Below are positions 16,411 to 25,303 of a stretch of DNA of 64,000 nucleotides, in pieces (position 1 is the first letter of the stretch; every line of letters starts with the position of its first letter). This stretch comes from Sphingomonas sp. (GTDB lineage Bacteria; Pseudomonadota; Alphaproteobacteria; Sphingomonadales; Sphingomonadaceae), in the NCBI GenBank assembly GCA_021732445.1, contig JAKFUZ010000005.1, forward strand, positions 1-64,000, read 5' to 3'. Position numbers and translations under genes: made by a program. Under the pieces are notes generated by a model. It was given only the letters and a program-made list of their open reading frames with translations, was not told the DNA's origin and did not search any database.

Positions 16411-17322
16411 GTGCGCGGCGGAACGGTCATATCATGCGTTCTGCTGGCGGGCTGCGCGCCAACCGATCAGGCAGCCGCTCCCCAAGCCTGCGCCGCCCTG
16501 AAGCCCGGGGCGATGCGGTGGATTCCCGCCGGGCGCTTCATCATCGGGGAAAATGGCCGTTATCCCGAAGAGGGACCGCCGCGCAGCGTCAACATGCCGG
16601 GGTTCTGGATTGACGCGCACGAGTTGACCAACGCCGAATTTGCCGCCTTCGTGAAGGCCACCGGCTACAAGACCATGGCGGAACGCGCGCCGCCGGTGAC
16701 CCCGCAAACGCCCCCCGAAATGCGCGTACCGGGATCAGCGGTGTTTGCGGCGCCCTCGCCAGACGAACCGCGCTGGTGGCGCTGGGCCATCGGCGCCGAG
16801 TGGCGGCATCCCTCGGGGCCGGGCGAAAGCATTGCTAGCAAGGATAGCAGCCCCGTCGTGCAGATCGCCTATGAAGATGCCGAAGCCTATGCGCGCTGGG
16901 CGGGCAAAAGCCTGCCGAGCGAAGCGCAATGGGAATATGCGGCACGGGGCGGGCAAGCGCCATCACCAGAGCCGGTTGCAGCGGGTGGCCGCGCAACCGC
17001 AAATTATTATCAGGGCATATTCCCGGTGCGCGATCTGGGGCTCGACGGCTTTCGCGGTCGTGCGCCCGTTGGTTGCTTTCCCCCCAATGGTTTTGGCCTG
17101 TACGACATGATCGGCAACGTCTGGGAATGGACGAAAGAGCCGGGCGGGCCGCAGCCGGATATTCATGTGATAAAAGGCGGATCCTATCTTTGCGCGGGCA
17201 ATTACTGCGCGCGCTATCGCCCTGCTGCCCGCCAGTTTCAGGAACGCGGCCTTGGCACCGATCATATCGGGGTGCGGTTCGTTGACAATCGGCGGCCGCC
17301 GCCGGTGCCGCCGCGCGCATGA
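16411..17322 (+). CDS. Formylglycine-generating-enzyme-family protein, lipoprotein-like
   Basis: 303 aa from GTG 16411 with GGGAGG 8 bases upstream. A short N-terminal lipoprotein-type signal (VLLAGC, Cys about 15) suggests export and membrane anchoring. The FGE-sulfatase (SUMF1) domain fills the rest: MRWIPAGRFIIGE, the FWIDAHELTNAEFAAFV motif, SEAQWEYAARGG, GNVWEWT, and GGSYLCAGNYCARYRPAAR near residue 255. Both Cys of the FGE active site (C-x4-C) are present. FGE oxidises a Cys of sulfatases to formylglycine. No sulfatase gene is nearby, so the client is unknown. Confidence 0.82.
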   Translation: MRGGTVISCVLLAGCAPTDQAAAPQACAALKPGAMRWIPAGRFIIGENGRYPEEGPPRSVNMPGFWIDAHELTNAEFAAFVKATGYKTMAERAPPVTPQTPPEMRVPGSAVFAAPSPDEPRWWRWAIGAEWRHPSGPGESIASKDSSPVVQIAYEDAEAYARWAGKSLPSEAQWEYAARGGQAPSPEPVAAGGRATANYYQGIFPVRDLGLDGFRGRAPVGCFPPNGFGLYDMIGNVWEWTKEPGGPQPDIHVIKGGSYLCAGNYCARYRPAARQFQERGLGTDHIGVRFVDNRRPPPVPPRA

Positions 17323-17550
17323 TATGCCAAGGTCGCCATTGACACGCACCGCCACGCCGCCCGGGAAGGGACCGCAATGGGGCATCCGTGTCATCGCCAA
17401 TCACCCCGTTACCGGAGGAAGCCACGCAGGGCGACAGTCTCGCGGCCTCAGGGCAGCGTCTCGCTAACAACCCATGTGCCGACAACCACATAGCGCAACC
17501 CGAGCGGGTCAGCCTTTATCTTGCTTTCACAAGGAACGCCACCACAACAC
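17323..17550. other. Intergenic stretch with no supported gene
   Basis: Between the FGE gene and the TGA-containing ORF. A minus-strand frame without a normal start, ending at 17448, reads KIKADPLGLRYVVVGTWVV-like sequence and may be a remnant, but it is too short to call. Confidence 0.4.
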
Positions 17551-17790
17551 CTAATCGGCAATGTCGTTAGGGCCTAAGCCTCGCATAAGGACATTCCGAA
17601 ATATGTTCACGCAGACTATGCCAGTCGCCAGAGCTACAAATATGTAGAAGATTGTCAGACCATGCGTCAAGGGAAACAATGGTATTTCATAGACAAAGTT
17701 TCATGAAAGATTCAAAATTGCTCCCGTTATCAAGAGAACTGCAAACGTTCAACTCGAAAACAACATGAGATATTTTGACTTCTCTCTCAT
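17551..17790 (-). pseudogene. Small two-helix membrane protein ORF with two in-frame TGA codons
   Basis: From ATG 17790 to TAG 17551-17553 the frame has 79 sense positions, of which two (positions 14 and 30) are TGA. The rest is coherent: FAVLLITGAILNLS forms one hydrophobic helix and LTIFYIFVALATGIVCVNIF a second. Both TGA positions sit where Trp would suit (edges of helices). The ATG overlaps the stop of the upstream gene by one base (TGATG). Most likely it is a decayed gene with two TGG-to-TGA changes; reassignment or read-through is an alternative. AT-rich codons set it apart from its neighbours. Confidence 0.5.
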
Positions 17791-18065
17791 CAGTTGTAGA
17801 TGCCAGAGGTTGAGCGATTACGGACCTTGTTCCGAACAGAGTCGCCCACACTCGGGGTATTTCCCGCCACATTACCGGCAACCGTAGCTGATGATCGGAT
17901 TACAGTGTCGCGTGTGGACGAGGCAGCAGGCGTAGCTACTTGTCCAGCCCGTGTAACAATGTTCAGTCCAGTTTTTTCAGCTAGAACTAGTGCTCGGCCT
18001 CTAACCGCATCAGCGCGCGAATAGGGCGCGCCGAGTGCGCCGCCAATTGTGTACCTGTCGCTCAC
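17790..18065 (-). CDS. Hypothetical protein coupled to the metallo-hydrolase gene
   Basis: 91 aa from GTG 18065, which overlaps the stop of the MBL gene by 4 bases (GTGA). The protein is polar and rich in Ser, Thr, Ala and Asn, with no membrane segment and no recognised domain. Its stop overlaps the next ORF (TGATG). The chain of overlaps supports a real operon gene, but low complexity and the decayed neighbour leave doubt. Confidence 0.4.
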   Translation of the reverse strand: MSDRYTIGGALGAPYSRADAVRGRALVLAEKTGLNIVTRAGQVATPAASSTRDTVIRSSATVAGNVAGNTPSVGDSVRNKVRNRSTSGIYN

Positions 18066-19141
18066 AGCAATTTCTTCCGCCGGATTTCCGCAGTCCCGGC
18101 TGGCATACTGAACATCATGCCGTCTTCGCCGACAATGATCTCCCCGGAAAAATGCTGTGCAGCATCGCCGAGAAAAGCCGGATAGCCATAGCTAAACGGC
18201 AGCGGCGGCACGAGATGGCTGAGCACGAGCATGCGCACGCCCGCCGCCTTGGCCGTGTCGGCGGCCTGCTCTGGCGTGGTATGATAGCTGATGATGTCGC
18301 GCGTGATTTGCGCGGTGTTCTTCTGTCCTTTCGCCTCAAGTGCGGCCGTTATGAGCCTTACCAGCCTGGGTTGCAGCGCTTCGTTGATGAGCAGGTCCGC
18401 GCCCCTGGCGGCCGCAGCCAGCGTCGCCACCGGCGCTGTGTCGCCGCTAAACACCGCCGACCGGCCCTTATAGTCGAAGCGATAGCCAATGGCGGGTTTG
18501 ACCGGCCCATGATCGACGCGGAAGGCAGTGACCTGCAGCCCTTCCGCATCGAACACGACGGCGCTGTCTGCGGCGCCCAGATCAAATGGTACCGGCGTCG
18601 CGCCCGCGCCAGAGGGCGGCACGATCCTGGGCCCGTGATGCGCCGTGCGATAGCCATTGTCGGGCGCATAGGCCGCGTCGAAGCCGGCAACGACCGCCTC
18701 GACGCCAACGGGCCCGCGCACGGGAAGCGGCGCCGTTGCCGCAGCCCCAGTCCAGCGCAACAGCATCAGCGGCCCCATGCCATCGATATGGTCCGAGTGG
18801 AAATGGGTCAGAAAAACGCCCTCGATCCGCCCCATTGGAATGCCCATTTGCGCCATGGTGCGGGCGCCGCCCTCCCCGATATCAACCACAAAAATGTGCT
18901 TGCCCGCGATGACCAGCGAACACGGCCCCGCCCGCGTCACATCCGGCAGCGGTGATCCGGTACCGCACAGGGCGACATGCAAGCCGTCGGGCAGTCCGGC
19001 GGTCGCGTCGCGCCCGACGCGGCTGTCGACGATGCGCGTCAGCAGCGCGGTCGCGATCTGCGCCTGAAACGCCTTGGCCAGCCCGGCCCCGACCACCCCA
19101 ATCAGGGCGAGCGCAATCAAAATCCTGCCGCGTCTCGCCAT
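18062..19141 (-). CDS. Exported MBL-fold metallo-hydrolase (RNase Z/arylsulfatase-like)
   Basis: 359 aa from ATG 19141; an in-frame TTG at 19183 is less likely. An N-terminal hydrophobic segment (ILIALALIGVVGAGL, about 6-22) suggests export or anchoring. The metallo-beta-lactamase core has LCGTGSPLPD, the zinc motif THFHSDHIDG near residue 110, and later VDHGPVKPAIGYRF, FSGDTAP and the LVLSHLVPP region. This arrangement resembles RNase Z-like hydrolases. The substrate is unknown. Confidence 0.82.
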   Translation of the reverse strand: MARRGRILIALALIGVVGAGLAKAFQAQIATALLTRIVDSRVGRDATAGLPDGLHVALCGTGSPLPDVTRAGPCSLVIAGKHIFVVDIGEGGARTMAQMGIPMGRIEGVFLTHFHSDHIDGMGPLMLLRWTGAAATAPLPVRGPVGVEAVVAGFDAAYAPDNGYRTAHHGPRIVPPSGAGATPVPFDLGAADSAVVFDAEGLQVTAFRVDHGPVKPAIGYRFDYKGRSAVFSGDTAPVATLAAAARGADLLINEALQPRLVRLITAALEAKGQKNTAQITRDIISYHTTPEQAADTAKAAGVRMLVLSHLVPPLPFSYGYPAFLGDAAQHFSGEIIVGEDGMMFSMPAGTAEIRRKKLL

Positions 19142-19256
19142 CGCCTGCCCGCTCCCGTCGCTGGTTGATCCTGCCCGACTCAACTGGCACGTTCAATGCC
19201 ATATTATTGCGCCTCTGTCGTCCTCTGCTATGAAATGCCTGACCAAAGGGAAACAT

Positions 19257-19640
19257 ATGAAACAGGCAATGCGAACTGTGGTCGTGCTGGTCGGGCTGCT
19301 GAACATCGGAATCGGGTTTGGCTTTCTGCTCCAGCCGGACATTCTGGCCGAGAAGCTCTTTCTGGCACCTGTCGGCATTCAGGGGCTGGCCACGATTCGC
19401 GCCGATTTCCCGGCATTCTTCCTGACCGGCGGCGCGTTTGCGCTGATCGGTGCGTGGCGCGCCAGCGCACCGCTGCTGCTGGTGCCGCTCACCTTGCTTG
19501 GCGTTGCGCTGTGCGGGCGGGTTGTGAGCTTGGTCCTCGATGGCATTGGCGCGACCCCCTTTGCGCCGATGATCGCCGAAGCGCTGATGATTGCCGCCAT
19601 GGGCCTTGCCTATCGCAGCTTTGCCGCGCGCGAGGATTGA
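19257..19640 (+). CDS. Small integral membrane protein (DUF4345-like)
   Basis: 127 aa from ATG 19257 (AAAGGG upstream). Four membrane segments are expected: about 7-24, 50-66, 70-90 and 103-120. The pattern of a conserved first helix followed by FLLQPDILAEKLFL and a loop with RADFPAFFL is similar to DUF4345 proteins. Function unknown. Divergent from the MBL gene with 115 bases between the starts. Confidence 0.6.
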   Translation: MKQAMRTVVVLVGLLNIGIGFGFLLQPDILAEKLFLAPVGIQGLATIRADFPAFFLTGGAFALIGAWRASAPLLLVPLTLLGVALCGRVVSLVLDGIGATPFAPMIAEALMIAAMGLAYRSFAARED

Positions 19641-19886
19641 ACATCTATCATGACGCGTCATCGCCCGAGCGCCTTGATCTGCGCCCGGGTGCGCGCGGCA
19701 CTTCACCCCCCAACAAAGGCTGCTCGCTGTTGCGGGCGGGCCGGGTGCGGGCCAACTCCGCCGCGCGATCTCTATTGGCACAGGCCGCGTTTGGGGGGGG
19801 CCGCATTGCGCGGATGCCCCGATCGAGCGAGATGCGGGCCAAGAAGGCCGCCCGGGCGCCGCGGCCTTAACGCCGTTAGCGGCAAT

Positions 19887-20270
19887 CTATGCACCAACGA
19901 TCGGCCTCGACCCGGAAAGGCTGAAGCGCTGACTCTTAGCGACGCGCACATCGAGCCCGGCCGCCCGCGCGGCCGCCTTGCGCGAGGCAACGCCGGGATA
20001 TTCCGACGTAGCCGCCTCGACCGCCTCATAAAGCGCGGGCGAAATGCCTGGCGGGCGCTGTTCAGGCCGGGCGACGGGGCCAATGTCTCCGGGCACAACC
20101 GGGCCATAGCTGGCGCGCGGTCTGGCGGGTGCGGGCGGATTTTGTGCCGATGGCGCAGCGGTTGGACTGGCCGGCGCGGCAAACGGGTGCGGCATGGCAA
20201 AGCCTGCGCCTGCGGTTGTCGCCAGCACCCCAACCGCCACTATCAGCCCGGCCCTTGCCGCCATCATCAT
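19887..20270 (-). pseudogene. N-terminal stub of a second TolC-type protein
   Basis: 127 aa from ATG 20270, overlapping the HlyD stop by ATGA. A signal peptide and a proline-rich linker are followed by SPALYEAVEAATSEYPGVAS and AARAAGLDVRVAKSQRF, which is the first helix pair of TolC-family outer-membrane proteins. The frame then breaks (another frame continues VEADRW-like sequence) and no further TolC sequence is found. It is probably the remains of the outer-membrane gene of this secretion operon. Confidence 0.5.
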
Positions 20271-21577
20271 TCGCGCAACGCCGACTGGCCCAGCCGGGTG
20301 ATCGGCGTGAATATATAAGCCAGGATGGAGCGCTTCTCGCCGAGCAGGTTGACATCGGCCGTCATGCCCGGCCCGATGGGCAGCGGCTTGCCCTGCGGGT
20401 CTTTGAGCGAACGCTGATCGACGCGGATCTTGACCGTGTAATGGCTCTCGCCGGTCCGCTCGTCAAAGGTGGCGTCGGGCGAAATGGTCACCACGCTGCC
20501 GTCCATCGACCCGAACACGGCCGATTCATAGGCCGACAGGTTCACCTTTGCGGTCTGGCCGATATGCACCGCGGCGATGTCTTTGGGCGACACCAGCGCC
20601 TCGACCAATAGCCTTTTGTCGCTTGGCACCACTTCGACAATCGGCGCGCCCGGTGACACGCTGCCGCCGATCGTGGCCACCAGCACGCGGTTGACGCGCC
20701 CGTCCAGCGGCGCGCGAACCAGCGAGCGGCGCACCCGGTCGGCAAGCGCCGGCAGCACGCGCTGCCGCGCCTCGCGCTCGGTTTGGGCGGTTGCCAGTTC
20801 CGCCGCCGCCTGCGCGCGCCAATCCTGCCGGAGCTGCGCCAGCGTCGAGCTGGCCTCAAGCACACCGGCCTGCGCGCGCGCAATTGCCGCCTGCGCCGCC
20901 ACCGCGTCGCTCGTTGCAACCGACGCCGAATTTTCGAGCTGGACAAGCGTCATCCGCGGCTCAATGCCTTTTTCCACCAGCGGCCGGATCAGCGCCATTT
21001 GCGTCGCCGCCGACTCCCGCACCGACACGCGCGATTGATAGGTCGCCTCAGCCTCCGCCACCGCGCGGCGCGCCTGCTGCACCCGGGCCATCGCCGCTGC
21101 CGTCAGCGCCGAAAGATCCGCCATGCGCGATCCGTGGAGCGCCCGCTCGATCCTGATCTGTTCGGCTTCCGACTGATTTTTGGCCACGGGATATCGCGGG
21201 TCATAACCACGCACCTCGGCTTCCAGTCGCGCGACCTTGGCATCCAGCGCGCCGACCGAGGCCTGGCTGCTGCCAAGCTCGGCACCCGCCTGCACCTGGG
21301 CAAGCTGCACCAGCGGCTGCCCGCGCTTCACCAGGTCGCCCGCGCGCACCATGATTTGCTGGACAACGCCACCTTCAAGGTTCGAGATGACCTGCAACCG
21401 GTCACTCGGCACGATGCGGCCAGCGGCGTGCACTGTCCGGTCAAGCTCGGTCAGCGCCGCCCACGCCACCGCGATCGTGAAGAACGCCAGAATCGCCCAG
21501 AGCAAGACGTTGGACGCCGTCCTGGGTTTCATGCGGGTCGCATAATCCTCAAGATGAATGGGCGTGTGGGAATTCAT
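20267..21577 (-). CDS. Type I secretion periplasmic adaptor (HlyD/LapC family)
   Basis: 436 aa. One N-terminal membrane helix (ASNVLLWAILAFFTIAVAWA, about 21-41), a lipoyl half-motif (VISNLEGGVVQQIMVRAGD), a long coiled-coil region (about 105-290) and the second lipoyl half-motif (RSLVRAPLDGRVNRV), with the C-terminal beta-barrel ending in TRLGQSALRE. This fits the adaptor bridging the ABC exporter and TolC. The gene lies 33 bases after the exporter gene. Confidence 0.9.
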   Translation of the reverse strand: MNSHTPIHLEDYATRMKPRTASNVLLWAILAFFTIAVAWAALTELDRTVHAAGRIVPSDRLQVISNLEGGVVQQIMVRAGDLVKRGQPLVQLAQVQAGAELGSSQASVGALDAKVARLEAEVRGYDPRYPVAKNQSEAEQIRIERALHGSRMADLSALTAAAMARVQQARRAVAEAEATYQSRVSVRESAATQMALIRPLVEKGIEPRMTLVQLENSASVATSDAVAAQAAIARAQAGVLEASSTLAQLRQDWRAQAAAELATAQTEREARQRVLPALADRVRRSLVRAPLDGRVNRVLVATIGGSVSPGAPIVEVVPSDKRLLVEALVSPKDIAAVHIGQTAKVNLSAYESAVFGSMDGSVVTISPDATFDERTGESHYTVKIRVDQRSLKDPQGKPLPIGPGMTADVNLLGEKRSILAYIFTPITRLGQSALRE

Positions 21578-21610
21578 GACGGGTGCGGTATCCGGTTTGA
21601 AAAAGGGGTT

Positions 21611-23341
21611 TTATGCGGCCGCGCGCGGACGGTTGAGCTGCTTGATGATGTCGTCGCGCGGGCCATCGCTCACGATCCGGCCCTGGTCGACCACCACGAT
21701 CCGGTCTGCCAGCCGCAGCAGCGCGGTGCGGTGCGTGATGAGCACCACCGTGCGCCCCGCCAGCTCGACCATCAGATTGTCGATAAGCTGATTTTCGGTC
21801 TGATTGTCCATGGCGCTGGTCGGCTCGTCGAACACCAGCACCGACGGCCTGCCCGCCAGCGCCCGGGCGAGCGCGATCGACTGGCGCTGGCCGCCCGACA
21901 GGCTTTCTCCCCGGTCGGCCAGGCGCAGGTCATAGCCATTGGCAAGCTGCCCGACAAAGCCATGGGCGCCCGTCATGATGGCGGCGCGCAGCATTTCTTC
22001 GTCGTCAAGCCCGTCGCGGTCGAGCAGGATATTCTCCCGCACCGTGCCGCTCAGCAGCACACTCTCCTGAAGCGCCGTGCCGATGTGGCGGCGCAGCGCC
22101 GGCAAGTCGAACTGGCGGATATCGGTGCCGTCGATCATCACCAGCCCTTCCTGCGGCGGATAAAGCCCCAGGATCATGCGCGCGATGGTCGATTTGCCCG
22201 AACCAACCCGGCCCAGCATCGCCACCTTCTGGCCCGCCGGAATAGACAGGTTGAACCCCTGCAAGGTCGGCTCGGCGGCACCGGGATATTTGAACGTAAC
22301 GTTGCGCAGGTCGATCGCGCCGGCGACCTTGGCCGGCTTCAGCCCCGCAGCGCCCGGCCCTTCAGACGGCATGACCATCATCTGGTCGATCTGCCGATAG
22401 GCTGTGCGCGTCGCCGACACCCGCGACAACAAAGTCGCGATCTGCGCCAGCGGCTGCACCGCCCGGCCCGACAGGATGGAGCACGCAACCAGCGCACCGG
22501 TTGTGAGGTTGTGCGCGGCAATCTCAAACACGCCGACAATCACCACCCCGGCATAGGAAATGGTGTTGGCGCTCGCGGCAATCGTCACGGCAATGGTCGA
22601 TACCAGCCGCTGGCGAAGCGCGCTGTCGGCGTGGGCGTCCATGGCGTTCACCCAGCGCTTGGACAACAGCCTGCCGGCGCCGGTTGACTTCACCGTCTCC
22701 AGCGAGCCAATCGTCTCAACCAGCACCGACTGCTTGTTCAGCCCCTCGTTCATCGCCCGCGCAGACAGCCGGTCGAGCGCCGGGTGCGTCAGCCAGCCAG
22801 CAAGGATGACAATGGGGATCATCACCAGCGGCACAAACACCACCGACCCGCCGATGATGGCAATGAACAGCAGCGTCAGGAAAATGAACGGTACATCGAC
22901 CACCGCCGTCATGGTGGCAGACGCAAAGAAATCGCGCAGCGTCTCAAGCTCGCGCATCATCCCCGCCAAAGCGCCTGTCGATCCGCGTTTCAGCTCCAGG
23001 CGAATATCGAGCATGCGCGAAAACACCGAGCCGCCAATGTCGCGGTCGATATCAGCACCGGCCATGTCAACGAAATAGGAGCGCAAGATCCGCAGCGCAA
23101 AGTCGAACACCATCACCACGGCAAGCCCGATCGACAACGCCGTGAGCGACGACAAGGCATTGTTGGGCACCACCCGGTCATACACCGTCATCGTGAACAG
23201 CGATGTCACCAGCCCGAACAGGTTGATCATGACGGCCGCCAGCGCAACCTTGAAATAAACGCCGCGATTGCGCAGCATCGGCTCGGCGAGCCAGCGCGCG
23301 AATTTATAGCCACGTTCGGGGACCAGTTTGTCAGTCGTCAT
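21611..23341 (-). CDS. Type I secretion ABC exporter (LapB/RtxB-like permease-ATPase)
   Basis: 576 aa. Six membrane helices occupy about 25-320. The ATPase has Walker A GRVGSGKST near 380, LSGGQRQSIALARAL near 483, Walker B VLVFDEPTS near 505 and the ITHRT switch His. There is no N-terminal C39 peptidase domain; the first 25 residues are short. Such exporters secrete unprocessed RTX adhesins or proteases. Start ATG 23341 overlaps the tolC stop (ATGA). Confidence 0.92.
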   Translation of the reverse strand: MTTDKLVPERGYKFARWLAEPMLRNRGVYFKVALAAVMINLFGLVTSLFTMTVYDRVVPNNALSSLTALSIGLAVVMVFDFALRILRSYFVDMAGADIDRDIGGSVFSRMLDIRLELKRGSTGALAGMMRELETLRDFFASATMTAVVDVPFIFLTLLFIAIIGGSVVFVPLVMIPIVILAGWLTHPALDRLSARAMNEGLNKQSVLVETIGSLETVKSTGAGRLLSKRWVNAMDAHADSALRQRLVSTIAVTIAASANTISYAGVVIVGVFEIAAHNLTTGALVACSILSGRAVQPLAQIATLLSRVSATRTAYRQIDQMMVMPSEGPGAAGLKPAKVAGAIDLRNVTFKYPGAAEPTLQGFNLSIPAGQKVAMLGRVGSGKSTIARMILGLYPPQEGLVMIDGTDIRQFDLPALRRHIGTALQESVLLSGTVRENILLDRDGLDDEEMLRAAIMTGAHGFVGQLANGYDLRLADRGESLSGGQRQSIALARALAGRPSVLVFDEPTSAMDNQTENQLIDNLMVELAGRTVVLITHRTALLRLADRIVVVDQGRIVSDGPRDDIIKQLNRPRAAA

Positions 23342-25047
23342 TTCCGGTTCCGCTGTGCCGAAGGAATTTCAAGCACGTCCAGTAATTTTCCCGTGCGCGC
23401 CATGAGCACATAGCGCGCGGTATCAAGCTCGATCACCGTCTGTATATATCGGACGGCAACATTGAAATAGTTGTTCTCGGTCCCCAGCAGGTCAAACAGC
23501 GTACCACGCGACACCCGAAACCGCTCTGACAGCACGTCGCGCGATTTGCGGGTCGCAATATAATTTGCCTCAATCGCGGCGCGTGCTTCTTCCAGCGCAT
23601 GCACATCAGACCAGGCGATGGCGGCATCGCGCGCCGCATCGCTGCGCACGCGGCGATAGGTTGCATCGGCGCCCCGTGCCCGCGCCTTGGCCGCGTCGAT
23701 CCGCTGCGTCGCCCCGCCAAACAGCCGCTGGCTAAGCGTCACCGTGCCCCGCACGTCATAATCGCGGGCATTTTCAATCACGCCGTAACGCCCTGCATCG
23801 ACGCCCACCGACAGCCCCGGCAGCGCATCGCCCTTTACCGCCTTGGTGTCAAAACCGGCCGCCTCGGCCAGCCGCTTGGCGGAAACAACGGGGGGAATGG
23901 TATCGGCATCCGCCTGGGCGCGTTCGAGCGACATTGGCGGAACATCGGGTTCAGGCGCGCGCGCCAGCGACGGCGGCACCGGCACACCGGTTAGCTGCGC
24001 AAACTGCGCCTCGGCGCCCGCCAGCGAGCGCCGAAACTGGGCAAGTTGCGCCTCCGAGGCGGAGATATAGCTGTCCACCTGGGCAAGATCGCCCTCTGCC
24101 GACACGCCCTGCTTCACCCGTTCAGCCAGTTGGCCGCGCAAAGTGACCAGCGTTTCGCCAAACCGGTCGCCCAGTGTCACCAGCGTGCGATAGCCGAACA
24201 CCTCGTTCCATGCCGCAATGGTGCGCAGCGCAAGCTGGCCGGAAGCGTCGTCAATCCCGGCGATTGACGCTTCCACGCGCCTGCTGCCGGCCTGAATGCG
24301 CGCGCTCGTTGAGCCAAAATCGAACACCGACTGCTGGATGCGGAACACCTCATCGGTCCGGCGCGACGGCCGCGACCGTTCCAGCACATTGTTCGGATCG
24401 TTGGAGAAGGCGCGCGTCAGCACCCGGAAATAGGTCGCCGACAAATCCACCACCGGGAAAAGTCCGGCGCGCGCCTCAGACCGGGATGCGGCCGCAACGT
24501 CCTTTTGCGCCTGCGCCTCGTCGCGCAACGGGCTGCGCTCAATCGCTGCCTGAATGGTCGCGACGAACGACCCGCGCGGCGCGGTATCCTCAAACAGCGA
24601 CAGCAGCGGATCATGCGCGGCCTCAATCGCCATCGGGTCGCCGGTGGGCGCTGGCAGGCCGCCGGGCCGCGTCACCCGCGGCGGCGCATCGTCCGTCTCG
24701 ACATTGGCGGCAACCGGCGGCCTGCCGCTGATCGGCTGCAACGGCAGGGGATCAGCCAAAAGCGGGCGCGGATTAGCTGTGCTGGCGGGGGCCGGGATAG
24801 TGATTACCGGCGTTGCCGGCGGCGGCGCTTTGGTCTGCAAGGGCGCCGGCGCTGCGCCGCGCTGCGGATCATCAAGCAGCGATCCAGGGCCCGGGCGGGT
24901 CGATTGGCCTGATGCGGATTGGGCAAGCGGCGACTGGGCCAACGCCATCCCGGCAGGGGCGCCGACAGCGAGCAACCCCGCCGCAAGCGCAACGCCGGAT
25001 GGCCGCCGACGATGACCAACACGGGATCGAAACTGCACCAAATTCAC
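23338..25047 (-). CDS. TolC-family outer-membrane protein of type I secretion
   Basis: 569 aa if started at GTG 25047 (TAGGGG upstream), which leaves a normal signal peptide ending MALAQ about residue 38; the frame is open 42 codons further upstream. A long Pro/Ala-rich linker (about 40-145) precedes the TolC domain (about 160-560): FVATIQAAIERSPLRDEAQ begins the first repeat, and FRVSRGTLFDLLGTENNYF and DTARYVLMARTGKLLDVL end the second. The linker is unusual. It is the first gene of the operon tolC-ABC-HlyD. Confidence 0.88.
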   Translation of the reverse strand: MNLVQFRSRVGHRRRPSGVALAAGLLAVGAPAGMALAQSPLAQSASGQSTRPGPGSLLDDPQRGAAPAPLQTKAPPPATPVITIPAPASTANPRPLLADPLPLQPISGRPPVAANVETDDAPPRVTRPGGLPAPTGDPMAIEAAHDPLLSLFEDTAPRGSFVATIQAAIERSPLRDEAQAQKDVAAASRSEARAGLFPVVDLSATYFRVLTRAFSNDPNNVLERSRPSRRTDEVFRIQQSVFDFGSTSARIQAGSRRVEASIAGIDDASGQLALRTIAAWNEVFGYRTLVTLGDRFGETLVTLRGQLAERVKQGVSAEGDLAQVDSYISASEAQLAQFRRSLAGAEAQFAQLTGVPVPPSLARAPEPDVPPMSLERAQADADTIPPVVSAKRLAEAAGFDTKAVKGDALPGLSVGVDAGRYGVIENARDYDVRGTVTLSQRLFGGATQRIDAAKARARGADATYRRVRSDAARDAAIAWSDVHALEEARAAIEANYIATRKSRDVLSERFRVSRGTLFDLLGTENNYFNVAVRYIQTVIELDTARYVLMARTGKLLDVLEIPSAQRNRK

Positions 25048-25303
25048 GGCCCCTAGCAAAGGCGGCTCCAATATCGACTTAACCACTGCACGCAAGGGTT
25101 TTCCGCGCAGAATCGACGGACGGCCAGGCGCGCCGCGCCGCCCGTCCTGCCCGCCTCGGCGCTTGGTGAACACAGGCTGACCAGCCGTGCCGCCCGACCC
25201 TCAAAAGCGGCATCCCGGCGCATCTGGCCCGCATCGTCAACGCCTCTGCCGCCTCACCCCCGCACCACACACGCCGGGGCGAGTCGCACCGTCCCGGAAC
25301 ACC

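Noticed and set aside
17551..17790. Selenocysteine as explanation of the in-frame TGAs
   Set aside because: Neither TGA is in a redox-type context, no SECIS-like hairpin follows directly, and Trp suits both positions better.
20783..22687. 634-aa plus-strand open frame opposite the secretion genes
   Set aside because: It is the antisense shadow of clear HlyD and ABC exporter genes; rich in His/Arg/Gln with no family pattern. The same applies to 27369-28889 and 5444-6322 on the plus strand and 50799-52157 on the minus strand.
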